Assembly: GCA_017961685.1 (NCBI GenBank)
Contig: JAGCWW010000020.1
Span: 1-64,000, forward strand
Source: Acholeplasmatales bacterium
Lineage (GTDB): Bacteria; Bacillota_I; Bacilli_A; Acholeplasmatales; JAEDCM01
DNA: 64,000 nucleotides
Reading direction: 5' to 3'
Position numbers and translations under genes: made by a program. How positions within the stretch are numbered: position 1 is the stretch's first letter; every line of letters starts with the position of its first letter. Positions 16,657 to 24,921 of the stretch are shown here, piece by piece. Below the pieces are notes generated by a model, which had not been told where the DNA came from, searched no databases, and worked only from the letters and a program-made list of their open reading frames with translations.

Positions 16657-19272
16657 ATGATAAAAGTTGAACACTTAAACAAAACTTATAATTTAAATAA
16701 GAAAAATTCGACACATGCCGTTAAAGACATTTCTTTTACTTTGCCTGATAGTGGTATGATTTTTATTGTTGGAAAAAGTGGTTCAGGTAAATCAACAATC
16801 CTAAATATTTTAGGTGGACTAGATGATTTTGAATCAGGTAGTGTAATAGTTGATGGTAATGATTTATCAAAGATGAAGCACTCTGATTATAATAAATATA
16901 GAAGTACTTATGTAAGCTTTATTTTTCAAGACCATTTTTTAATTGATGATTATAATGTTAAAGATAATGTTATGTTAAGCTTAAACATTTTAAATGAAAA
17001 TAATGAAGATAAGGTAAAAGAAGTTTTAAGAAAAGTAGAACTAGAAGATAAGATAGATAGTTTCCCATTAGAACTATCTGGAGGACAACGTCAAAGGGTT
17101 GCGGTAGCTCGTGCAATTATAAAAGATCCAAAGCTTATCTTATGTGATGAGCCTACAGGTAACCTAGATACAAAAACAACACTTTTGATTTTTGATTTAT
17201 TAAAAGAATTATCTAAAACAAAGCTAGTAATAGTCGTATCTCATGATTTAGATAATGCAAAAATCTATGCCGATAGAATAATAGAAATCTTTGATGGAAA
17301 AGTTTTAACAGATAAGGTAAAAAACGCTTATTATAGCGATAAATTAAGTGTTATGAACGATGTAATATCTATACCTGATGAAAAGATTTTAAGTAAAGAA
17401 GATTATGATTATATTAATAAACATATTAATGAAAATACAAAGCTTGAAGTAGGTAGTTTGAAATACATTGATACTGATAATGTTAGAGAATCTAATAGAG
17501 TAGTAAAGTTAGAAAAGAAGAAATTTTATAAAAAAGGTGTAGATCATTTATCAAGATTATTTATTAAAAAAAGACTTAAAAAAATGTTTTTAACATCTTT
17601 AATCGTCGCATTAATTATTTCATGTTTTTCTATATTCTTATCATTACTTTCCTTTGATGGAAATAGAGAAATAATAAATAAACTAAAGAAAAGCGGAAAT
17701 AGCGAAGTCTTAATTAGAAGTAACTGTTATATAGATGCAGATGAAGATTCCGCAATTAAATATCAAAATAAGATGTATAGTGTCCTACCGGAAGATGAAA
17801 AATACTTTAAGGAACATTATGATGGTGAATTATATAAACTATATAATGTTAGTTTAGGTTATTCATCAAGTAACTCTATACGTAATGAAAATTATAATCT
17901 ACCTGAAAGAAATTTAGTTAATTTCTATATAAAGGAATCTTATGGTACATTATGTTGTAATAAGGAGTACTTAGAAAAGAAGTTTGGAACTTTAAAAGCT
18001 ATTAAAGGTGATATAAATGATACTAAAGGTTTAATTATCACAGATTACTTAGCTGATAGTTTAATTTATCATAATTTATACCGTAATAGTTATGATGAAA
18101 TAATAGGTAAGTATTATCTAAATACAACAACTTATGATTGGTTTTATGTTAGTGCCATAATAGAAACTGATTATAAGGAAAAGTTTAAAGATATAATGGA
18201 TAAATATGATTTTAATGATAGATCTAAAAATGATTTAACTAAAGTTATTTCATCTGATGAATTTGATAAATTCGCATATGAAATAAAGATGAAATACGGC
18301 TTAGCTTATTCATTTTCTAAGGATTTCTTAAATGATTATATTAATGAAGAATGTATAGGTTATATCCCATTTAGATATAGCCATTTAGAATATGATGGAC
18401 AAGACTATTATATGGAACAAAATGCAAGTGTTTGTGTCTTACCTGATAGAGATTTACATCCTGGGGAAGTAATCGCAAATTTAAAATATTTTAATAGAAT
18501 ATTTGGAACTAATTTAACTGAAGATGATATAGCTGATTTTAAACCTATGAAGATAAAGTTTAAGAAGTATTATGATTATACAACTAAACGTTCTGATTTA
18601 GTTTTAGCAGAAGTTGAAGTAACTATTGTAGCTATTGAAAATAGACCAAATTCTAACCATGATTTTTACTGTTTATTAGAAGATTATTCAAGATATAAAG
18701 ATATATCAGCAATACAATATGGTTATATTTTAGATAATGTTGATAGCGCTATTAAAGCATTAAAGAAAAAAGATGTTAATAATTTTATTGTTGATGATAA
18801 TAGTGTTAAAACAATTACTCTAATTACTAAATACGTTCAAGTATTTAAAAAGTTATCTATTTTAATTAGTGTTGTTTTAGGCTTAATAGGTTTAATTTAT
18901 TTAGTATTCTATGAAGTAAGTAATATTTCATCAATGAAAAAAGAAATAGGTATTTTGAAGGCTTGCGGAGCAAGACAAAGGACGATATCTAAGATATTTA
19001 TATACCAGCAATTTATAGTTTGTTTAATGGTAGTAATATTATCAATGATACTAAGTTATTTCTTAATAATGTTTGCGAATAGTTTGATGATTACATCAAT
19101 TGATAAATACGCCCATGTATTTATTAATGGACTTGATATTATTAGATTCATTCCACTAGATATCGTAACTATTTTAGTTTTAACTATAATAATAATTATG
19201 GCATCATGTACAATTCCAATATTATTATTAATTAAAGTTAAACCAATGAATATTATAAAAGCAAAAGAATAG
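16657..19272 (+). CDS. ABC transporter, ATPase fused to FtsX/MacB-type permease
   Basis: A single-chain ABC transporter of 871 residues. The N-terminal ATPase (about 230 residues) has Walker A GKSGSGKST, signature LSGGQRQRVAVARA, Walker B LILCDEPTGNLD and a switch His in VVSHDL. A membrane helix near residue 310 opens the permease half, followed by a large extracytoplasmic domain of about 390 residues. Three C-terminal helices carry the FtsX pattern (KKEIGILKACGARQRTISKIF). This layout is that of MacB/BceAB-like mechanotransmission or peptide-export and resistance systems. No sensor kinase or peptide precursor is adjacent, so the substrate is unknown. Confidence 0.88.
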   Translation: MIKVEHLNKTYNLNKKNSTHAVKDISFTLPDSGMIFIVGKSGSGKSTILNILGGLDDFESGSVIVDGNDLSKMKHSDYNKYRSTYVSFIFQDHFLIDDYNVKDNVMLSLNILNENNEDKVKEVLRKVELEDKIDSFPLELSGGQRQRVAVARAIIKDPKLILCDEPTGNLDTKTTLLIFDLLKELSKTKLVIVVSHDLDNAKIYADRIIEIFDGKVLTDKVKNAYYSDKLSVMNDVISIPDEKILSKEDYDYINKHINENTKLEVGSLKYIDTDNVRESNRVVKLEKKKFYKKGVDHLSRLFIKKRLKKMFLTSLIVALIISCFSIFLSLLSFDGNREIINKLKKSGNSEVLIRSNCYIDADEDSAIKYQNKMYSVLPEDEKYFKEHYDGELYKLYNVSLGYSSSNSIRNENYNLPERNLVNFYIKESYGTLCCNKEYLEKKFGTLKAIKGDINDTKGLIITDYLADSLIYHNLYRNSYDEIIGKYYLNTTTYDWFYVSAIIETDYKEKFKDIMDKYDFNDRSKNDLTKVISSDEFDKFAYEIKMKYGLAYSFSKDFLNDYINEECIGYIPFRYSHLEYDGQDYYMEQNASVCVLPDRDLHPGEVIANLKYFNRIFGTNLTEDDIADFKPMKIKFKKYYDYTTKRSDLVLAEVEVTIVAIENRPNSNHDFYCLLEDYSRYKDISAIQYGYILDNVDSAIKALKKKDVNNFIVDDNSVKTITLITKYVQVFKKLSILISVVLGLIGLIYLVFYEVSNISSMKKEIGILKACGARQRTISKIFIYQQFIVCLMVVILSMILSYFLIMFANSLMITSIDKYAHVFINGLDIIRFIPLDIVTILVLTIIIIMASCTIPILLLIKVKPMNIIKAKE

Positions 19273-19291
19273 GCTTATGGCCTATTTTTTT
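19268..19291 (+). terminator. Rho-independent terminator overlapping the ABC transporter stop codon
   Basis: Stem AATAGGC/GCCTATT with a TTATG loop and a T-run; the left arm contains the TAG stop. Confidence 0.8.
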
Positions 19292-19299
19292 CATATTAT

Positions 19300-19328
19300 T
19301 TGAAATACAATTTATAATAAATTATAAT
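19300..19328 (+). promoter_or_regulatory. Sigma-A-type promoter of the ZIP transporter
   Basis: TTGAAA (19300-19305) and TATAAT (19323-19328) are 17 bases apart, 19 bases before the start codon at 19348. Confidence 0.8.
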
Positions 19329-19347
19329 ATAAATTGAAGGTGATAAT

Positions 19348-20118
19348 ATGGTAGGAATGGTCATACTATGTTTAATTATACCTTTTATAGGTACAAGCCT
19401 AGGTGCAATGATGGTTTTCTTCATGAAAAAGGAAATGAACGAAAAGCTTCAAAAAATACTTTTAGGTTTTGCATCAGGTGTCATGATAGCCGCAGCCATT
19501 TGGAGTTTACTAGAACCTGCAATAGGTAGTTATACAGATTACCGTATGTGGTTAGCTCCATCAATTGGTTTTATTATTGGTGTAATATTCTTATTACTTA
19601 TTGATAAATTAACACCACATATGCATATGAATAATATAGAAGAAGGCTTAAAAACAGATAGTGTTAGTAAATCATTTAAAATGTTTTTAGCTGTAACTAT
19701 TCATAATATTCCTGAGGGTTTAGCTGTTGGTGTAATTATAGGTAGTTTTATTACAGGTAATATTAATCAAGAAGCAATGCTTGCTTTATCTATTGGTATA
19801 GCAATTCAAAACTTCCCAGAAGGTGCTATCATCTCAATGCCTTTAAAGGAAACAGGTTTATCAAAAATAAAGTCATTTTTATATGGGGTAGCTTCGGGTG
19901 TAGTAGAACCTATTGCAGGTGCACTTGCAATACTTTTAGCAACACTAGTTACAACAATATTACCATACACTTTAAGCTTCGCAGCTGGTGCAATGTTATA
20001 TGTTGTATTTGAAGAATTAATACCAGAAGCGAATGAAGGAAAACATTCTAATCTAGCCACTATCGGCTTTTCGTTAGGATTTATTATAATGATGATTTTA
20101 GATATTGCATTAGGATAG
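19348..20118 (+). CDS. ZIP-family divalent metal transporter
   Basis: An integral membrane protein of 256 residues with about eight helices, the normal size for bacterial ZIP proteins. The metal-binding helices carry HNIPEG (in TIHNIPEGLAVG) and QNFPEG (in IAIQNFPEGAIIS), the hallmark of the GufA-like branch. A His-rich loop (PHMHMN) lies between helices 3 and 4. ZIP proteins bring zinc or other divalent ions into the cytoplasm. It is transcribed from a near-consensus promoter with the small tautomerase gene 10 bases downstream. I see no Zur or Fur box. Confidence 0.9.
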   Translation: MVGMVILCLIIPFIGTSLGAMMVFFMKKEMNEKLQKILLGFASGVMIAAAIWSLLEPAIGSYTDYRMWLAPSIGFIIGVIFLLLIDKLTPHMHMNNIEEGLKTDSVSKSFKMFLAVTIHNIPEGLAVGVIIGSFITGNINQEAMLALSIGIAIQNFPEGAIISMPLKETGLSKIKSFLYGVASGVVEPIAGALAILLATLVTTILPYTLSFAAGAMLYVVFEELIPEANEGKHSNLATIGFSLGFIIMMILDIALG

Positions 20119-20128
20119 GAGGGATATA

Positions 20129-20356
20129 ATGCCATACATTGAAATTAAAGCTTATCCAAAGGATGAGGAAATAAAAAAGGATGTCGCAAGTGACATTCTA
20201 GAAGTATTTGCCAAAAAGTGGGGATGCAAAAAAGAAGCTATTACTATTTCTTTTAAAGAAGTAGATCCTGCTAACTGGCAAAGCGATGTAGAAGATAAAA
20301 TTATTAGTAAAAATACTAATGATATGTATATCTTACATGGTAATAAGAATAAATAA
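20129..20356 (+). CDS. 4-oxalocrotonate tautomerase family protein
   Basis: A 75-residue protein of the tautomerase superfamily. It starts MPYIEIKAYP, so Met removal would expose the catalytic Pro1. The length matches the 60-75-residue 4-oxalocrotonate tautomerase type that assembles into oligomers, and ITISFKEVDPANW fits the family's second strand. The natural substrate is unknown, since no aromatic degradation genes are nearby. It follows the ZIP gene by 10 bases with an AGGAGGG site. Confidence 0.82.
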   Translation: MPYIEIKAYPKDEEIKKDVASDILEVFAKKWGCKKEAITISFKEVDPANWQSDVEDKIISKNTNDMYILHGNKNK

Positions 20357-20386
20357 GTAAGTTTGTACTTACTTTTTATTTTTTTT
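20355..20386 (+). terminator. Rho-independent terminator
   Basis: An 8-bp stem AAGTAAGT/ACTTACTT with a TTGT loop and T-rich tail. Confidence 0.85.
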
Positions 20387-20417
20387 GTTATATAATTATA
20401 GCGTCGGAGGTTTTATT

Positions 20418-21338
20418 ATGGAGTGGTATTATTATTTAATAATAGGTTTAGTAATTTTATTCATACCTTACTATATTCTATCAATAATTACATATAATCA
20501 CTTAATCCCAAGAGGAGTAGAAAAACCTCTAAATAAATGTGATTTAACTAATACACAATATAAACCATATATTAATGTCTTATATCAAGATATGAAGGAT
20601 ATGGAAGAAAAAGAATATAAAGAAATTGAGATCAAAGCATTTGATGGAATAACTTTAAAAGCTAATTATTATGATAATAAACAAAATAAAACAGCAATAC
20701 TTATTCATGGTTATAAAGCAACCCCTTTAAATAACTTTTCAACTATTGGAAAGTATTTAACTGAAATGGGTTATAACTTATTAATGATTTATCAAAGAAC
20801 ACATGGAAAAAGCGAAGGAAAATATATTACTTTTTCTAAAAGAGAAGGACTAGATCTATTAGAATGGATTAATTATGTTGATTCTAATAAAAAAATAGAT
20901 GAAATAATACTTTATGGTGTATCTATGGGTTCATCAACATTAATGAGTATATCTGATAAAATTTATTCAGAAAAGGTTAGACTTTTAGTATTTGAATCAG
21001 GTTTTATTAAGATGAATAGAATGGTTAAAGATTCACTAAAAAGAAAGAATAAATTATTACTTATATTCTACCCATTAGTTAAAGTTCATTCCCTATGCTT
21101 TGCGCATTTTAGATTATCAGGTTATGATATATCAAACAAACTTAAAGATTGTCATTATAAGAGTTTATTTATCCACGGAAAAGAAGATAGATTAATTAAT
21201 TATAAAGATAGTGTTCATGCTTTTAATAAAAAGGTAGATAATAAAGAATTATTATTAATTGATGGTGCTGGGCACAATATGTGTAACTTATATAATAGGA
21301 AAATAATCGAAGAAAAAATAAAAGAAATGACTAAATAA
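20418..21338 (+). CDS. Membrane-anchored alpha/beta hydrolase
   Basis: A serine hydrolase of 306 residues. The ATG at 20418 is chosen because GGAGG (20406-20410) lies 7 bases upstream; the frame opens earlier at a TTG inside the promoter, whose TATAAT is at 20391-20396. One N-terminal membrane helix anchors the enzyme. The fold shows the oxyanion loop ILIHGYKA, the nucleophile elbow GVSMGSS, the acid Asp in HGKEDRLI and the His in GAGHNMC. Substrate unknown; lipid or peptide esters are possible. A homologue at 32649 has a cysteine at the nucleophile position. Confidence 0.85.
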   Translation: MEWYYYLIIGLVILFIPYYILSIITYNHLIPRGVEKPLNKCDLTNTQYKPYINVLYQDMKDMEEKEYKEIEIKAFDGITLKANYYDNKQNKTAILIHGYKATPLNNFSTIGKYLTEMGYNLLMIYQRTHGKSEGKYITFSKREGLDLLEWINYVDSNKKIDEIILYGVSMGSSTLMSISDKIYSEKVRLLVFESGFIKMNRMVKDSLKRKNKLLLIFYPLVKVHSLCFAHFRLSGYDISNKLKDCHYKSLFIHGKEDRLINYKDSVHAFNKKVDNKELLLIDGAGHNMCNLYNRKIIEEKIKEMTK

Positions 21339-21359
21339 AAAGGCTCAACCGAGCCTTTT
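21337..21359. terminator. Bidirectional terminator between convergent genes
   Basis: Stem AAAAGGCTC/GAGCCTTTT with an AACC loop, between the hydrolase and the minus-strand DegV gene. Confidence 0.85.
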
Positions 21360-21360
21360 A

Positions 21361-22290
21361 TTATTTTTGTAGAACTTCATTCATTATATCAGTTTCAGCT
21401 TTTAAATCTTCACTAATTGGCCTACCCATATAGAAAGCAGCCATTAAGCCTGGACCAACATTTATACCACATGATGGGAATACATCATTAATGATAATCT
21501 CTTTTGGATGGAACTTTTCATTAAGCATTTCCTTAAATTGTAATGCTTGCTTCATATGGTTAGTTTGAGCAATTAAAATGATTTGTTCACTAGGGTTTTC
21601 AATAGTTTTATCAATATAATTCATGATAGCTTGATAAGCTTTCTTTTCACCCTTGGCTTTACCTAAAACTGTAGTTAAACCTTGATGGTTAAATTCACCA
21701 AGTGGTTTAATACCAATTAATGTTCCAAAGAATGCTTTAGAGTTTGATAGTCTACCCTTTTTAGCAATAAATGATAGATCATCTAACCATCCCATTTCAT
21801 GGAAGCAGTTTTTCTTTTCTTCAATTAAGCTAGCAACTTCTTCAAGTGATTTTCCTTCACTTCTAAGTACGCTTGCCCAAATAGCAATAAGTCCAAATCC
21901 ATTTGAATATCTTTGTGAGTCGATACAAATGATTTTTGCATCAGGATATTCTTCTAAAACTAAATCACGAGCTTTTAAAGCAAAGTTATAAGTTCCTGAT
22001 AAAGCAGAAGAAATAGTTAGTGATAGAACATCATAACCTTCTTTAACATATTTAGTAAATGCTTCTTTAAATTCATCTATGTTTGCTGGACTTGTTGAAT
22101 AACCATTTGGATTACTCTTTAAAGCCTTATAAAATTCTTCTCTAGTACAATATTTCCATTCTAGAACTCCATCGCGTTCAACCTTATCAGGGAAAACGAT
22201 ATGCCCCTTAACATATTCAATGTCAAATCTTGTTCTTAATTCTTCACTTAAGTCACATGTTACATCTGGTAAAATAACAAATTTTTTCAT
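21361..22290 (-). CDS. fakB: DegV/FakB-family fatty-acid-binding protein
   Basis: A DegV-fold protein of 309 residues, the usual family length. The start at 22290 follows AGAGG by 8 bases; a GTG nine bases upstream is less likely. Seen are the N-terminal VILPDVTCDLSEEL, the ligand-loop motif SISSALSGTYNFA, and a C-terminal PSCGINVGPGLMAAFYMG. FakB proteins hold a free fatty acid while FakA phosphorylates it to acyl-phosphate. The gene is divergent from fakA, with only 123 bases between start codons, which supports this role over a general DegV role. It has its own near-consensus promoter. Confidence 0.88.
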   Translation of the reverse strand: MKKFVILPDVTCDLSEELRTRFDIEYVKGHIVFPDKVERDGVLEWKYCTREEFYKALKSNPNGYSTSPANIDEFKEAFTKYVKEGYDVLSLTISSALSGTYNFALKARDLVLEEYPDAKIICIDSQRYSNGFGLIAIWASVLRSEGKSLEEVASLIEEKKNCFHEMGWLDDLSFIAKKGRLSNSKAFFGTLIGIKPLGEFNHQGLTTVLGKAKGEKKAYQAIMNYIDKTIENPSEQIILIAQTNHMKQALQFKEMLNEKFHPKEIIINDVFPSCGINVGPGLMAAFYMGRPISEDLKAETDIMNEVLQK

Positions 22291-22313
22291 ATTTAACACC
22301 TCTCACTTTTAAA

Positions 22314-22342
22314 ATTATATAACATTTCCATATTTTTGTAAA
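22314..22342 (-). promoter_or_regulatory. Promoter of the DegV/FakB gene
   Basis: On the minus strand, TTTACA (22342-22337) and TATAAT (22319-22314) are separated by 17 bases. Confidence 0.78.
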
Positions 22343-22372
22343 CAAAATGAGTGTTTTAGTCTTTTTTTATGA

Positions 22373-22402
22373 TATAATTATTATATTATGAGAATAATAT
22401 AA
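22373..22402 (+). promoter_or_regulatory. fakA -10 element and operator-like palindrome
   Basis: TATAAT at 22373-22378 is followed at 22381-22402 by a perfect 9-bp inverted repeat, TTATATTAT-GAGA-ATAATATAA, which covers the expected transcription start and ends just before the AGAGG site. It could be a repressor operator or a 5' mRNA hairpin. It does not match the FapR consensus I know. Confidence 0.5.
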
Positions 22403-22413
22403 GAGGTACTATT

Positions 22414-23970
22414 ATGGATGTTAAAATGCTTGATGGCCTACTATTTGAAAAAATGGTTTATAATGGTTTAAAAAATTTAAAACAAAATATTGATTTAATA
22501 AATTCTTTAAATGTTTTCCCTGTACCAGATGGTGATACAGGCATCAATATGTTTTTAACTTTAGAAAACGGATATTTAAAAAGTAATAGAGAAAGAAATC
22601 TAGGTTTATATTTAAAATCTTTATCTAAGGGTATGTTACTAGGAGCACGTGGTAACTCTGGAGTTATTTTATCTCAACTATTTAGAGGTTTAGCTAAGTC
22701 ACTAGCTGATAAACAAGAAGCAAATACTACTGATTTAGTTAATGCGTTTATCGCAAGCTACCGTGCCGCTTATAGTGCTGTAGTTAACCCGCAAGAAGGC
22801 ACAATGCTTACTACATCTAGAGAAGGTATAGAGTTAATTAAGAAAAACATCAATAATGATACAACAATAGATCAGCTTATTGTGATGTATCATAATCAGT
22901 TAAGAATATCTTTAGCTGAAACTCCAAAGCACTTAATTACTTTAAGAGAAGCGGGAGTAGTAGATAGTGGCGCTTATGGTTTAATGATAATCTATGAAGG
23001 CTTTGTAAAATACTTAGAAGGTATTATTTTAGATGATTTTGATATTGATGATAAATCATGTCAAATAAATGAGAATAATTTTACCGTTAATAATTCTAAC
23101 TATAAATATCTAGTTACTTTTAAGCTTCAACTAGAATATATTAAGATTGATTTTATTGAAGAAAACATTCCTTTAATAAAGGATGAATTACTATTAATTG
23201 GCGATATTATGTCATTTTCTAATGTTGATAATAATATAGATGTAGTTATTGCTACTGATAGCCCAGGGGTAGTAGTTAATACTTCTCAAAAGTATGGTGA
23301 ATTTATAGATATCAAAATAGATACAATTAAAAATGATGAATCACTAGAAGAACTTGCTTTCTTTGCTATTACACAAGGTGAAGGTTTAATAAACACATTA
23401 AAAGAATTAGGCTGTAAATATGTTTTAGAGCGTGGTAGTAATACAACTATTTCTACAGATGAAATAATTGATATTTTTAAAGATATTAACGCTAAAAATA
23501 TTATATGTCTTCCTAATAATGTTTCATCAGGTATTATCATTAAATGTGCAAGTGAAAAAATAAAAGATAAAAACGTTTATGTAATTGAATCTAAAACACC
23601 AGTTGAATCATATCTAGCCATGTCTATGGTAGTAGGAGATAACTTTGATTCACAGTTTCAAGTTAAACAAATGAATAATGGTATTAAAGATGTAAAAACA
23701 ATATTCTTAAAATGTGATGAAGAAGTTTATGCCTTATTAGATGGTAAAAAATATTCTTCAAATGAATATTTAGATACTTTAAAACAAGTATTTAATAAAG
23801 TACCTCAAATGGATAAAAGAGAAATTGTTATTTTATTTAAGGGTATAAATATGGATGATGATTTATTAGATGAAATAACTAACTTTATATATGATGAATA
23901 TCCTGATATCGAAGTAGGTGTAATTGATGCGATGCAGGATGATTATGAATTAATTATAGGGGTGAATTAA
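22414..23970 (+). CDS. fakA: Fatty acid kinase FakA (DAK2/YloV family)
   Basis: The ATP-dependent kinase that phosphorylates FakB-bound fatty acids to acyl-phosphate. The 518-residue chain has the N-terminal DhaL-like domain with the metal/ATP motif DGDTG at residues 39-43, followed by RGNSGVILSQLFRG, a middle domain, and a C-terminal part ending AMQDDYELIIGV. The length fits the family (about 550). It is divergent from fakB and one base ahead of plsX, so acyl-phosphate made here can pass directly to the next enzyme. This supports growth on exogenous or recycled fatty acids. Confidence 0.92.
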   Translation: MDVKMLDGLLFEKMVYNGLKNLKQNIDLINSLNVFPVPDGDTGINMFLTLENGYLKSNRERNLGLYLKSLSKGMLLGARGNSGVILSQLFRGLAKSLADKQEANTTDLVNAFIASYRAAYSAVVNPQEGTMLTTSREGIELIKKNINNDTTIDQLIVMYHNQLRISLAETPKHLITLREAGVVDSGAYGLMIIYEGFVKYLEGIILDDFDIDDKSCQINENNFTVNNSNYKYLVTFKLQLEYIKIDFIEENIPLIKDELLLIGDIMSFSNVDNNIDVVIATDSPGVVVNTSQKYGEFIDIKIDTIKNDESLEELAFFAITQGEGLINTLKELGCKYVLERGSNTTISTDEIIDIFKDINAKNIICLPNNVSSGIIIKCASEKIKDKNVYVIESKTPVESYLAMSMVVGDNFDSQFQVKQMNNGIKDVKTIFLKCDEEVYALLDGKKYSSNEYLDTLKQVFNKVPQMDKREIVILFKGINMDDDLLDEITNFIYDEYPDIEVGVIDAMQDDYELIIGVN

Positions 23971-23971
23971 A

Positions 23972-24910
23972 ATGAAAATTGTAATTGATACTCTAGGTAG
24001 TGACGATAAACTTAATGAAATATTAGATGGTGTTATTGATGCTTTAAATATGGTAAATAATTACGATTTCGTTTTAGTTGGAGATAGTAATTATATTACT
24101 AACTATCTAGATAAAAAAGTTGATCTTAATAGAATAGAATTAATTAATGCGAATACAGAAGTTGATGATTCAACTAACCCTATGGGAATGCTTAGAGATT
24201 TAGATGATACAGCTTTAGTTAAATCTTTAAAAAGATTAAAAGAAAGTGATGCAATAGGCTTAATCACTTCATCAAATACAGGCTGTGTATTTGTTGGATC
24301 TATTATGCATATAGGTTTAGTTAATAAAAAACTAATGACTCCTGTTTTATGTTGCTTAATTAAAAGTGATAAATATAAAGATATTTGCTTAGCTGATTGT
24401 GGAGCAAATATTAATTCAACTAGTGAGAATTTATTAACTTACGCAAAGCTTGCAAATGCCTTTGTTATGAGCTATTTTAATGTTGATAGACCTAAAATAG
24501 GCTTACTATCTAATGGTAGTAGTGATAAAAAAGGAGATAACGTTATAAAAGGTGCAAACAAATTACTTCGTGAATCTAATTTAAATTTTGTTGGTAATAT
24601 TGAAGCTAATAATATCTTTAATAGTGATATTGATGTTTTAGTTACTGATGGTATGCTAGGTAATGTCGTATTAAAGAATAGTGAAGGTGTTGCTAAAACA
24701 ATAATGAAGCTAATTAATAACGAAGAAGCTAATAAAATAATCACAAAATATTATGATTATTCTAATTTAGGTTGTTCATTTTTCTTAGGTACAAATAAAA
24801 TGATTGCTAAAAATCATGGTACTTTAAGTAGAAGTACAATCACATCTACAGTAAGTAGATTAATCACTATATATGAAAATGATTTTATTTCTAAAATTAA
24901 AGATATTTAG
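23972..24910 (+). CDS. plsX: PlsX-type acyl-ACP:phosphate acyltransferase
   Basis: PlsX exchanges acyl groups between acyl-phosphate and acyl carrier protein. The 312-residue protein matches the family in outline: DTLGSDD replaces the usual DAMGGD start, and STNPMGMLRDLDDTALVKSLKRLKE, SSNTGCVFVGS, DCGAN, and FVGNIEANNIF...VTDGMLGNVVLKNSEG follow. It is a divergent member and slightly short. It lies between fakA (one base) and the acyl ligase (11 bases), and so links the fatty-acid kinase to the carrier-based genes that follow. With a free ACP in the same operon, acyl-ACP formation from acyl-phosphate is plausible. Confidence 0.88.
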   Translation: MKIVIDTLGSDDKLNEILDGVIDALNMVNNYDFVLVGDSNYITNYLDKKVDLNRIELINANTEVDDSTNPMGMLRDLDDTALVKSLKRLKESDAIGLITSSNTGCVFVGSIMHIGLVNKKLMTPVLCCLIKSDKYKDICLADCGANINSTSENLLTYAKLANAFVMSYFNVDRPKIGLLSNGSSDKKGDNVIKGANKLLRESNLNFVGNIEANNIFNSDIDVLVTDGMLGNVVLKNSEGVAKTIMKLINNEEANKIITKYYDYSNLGCSFFLGTNKMIAKNHGTLSRSTITSTVSRLITIYENDFISKIKDI

Positions 24911-24921
24911 GAGTTGATATA

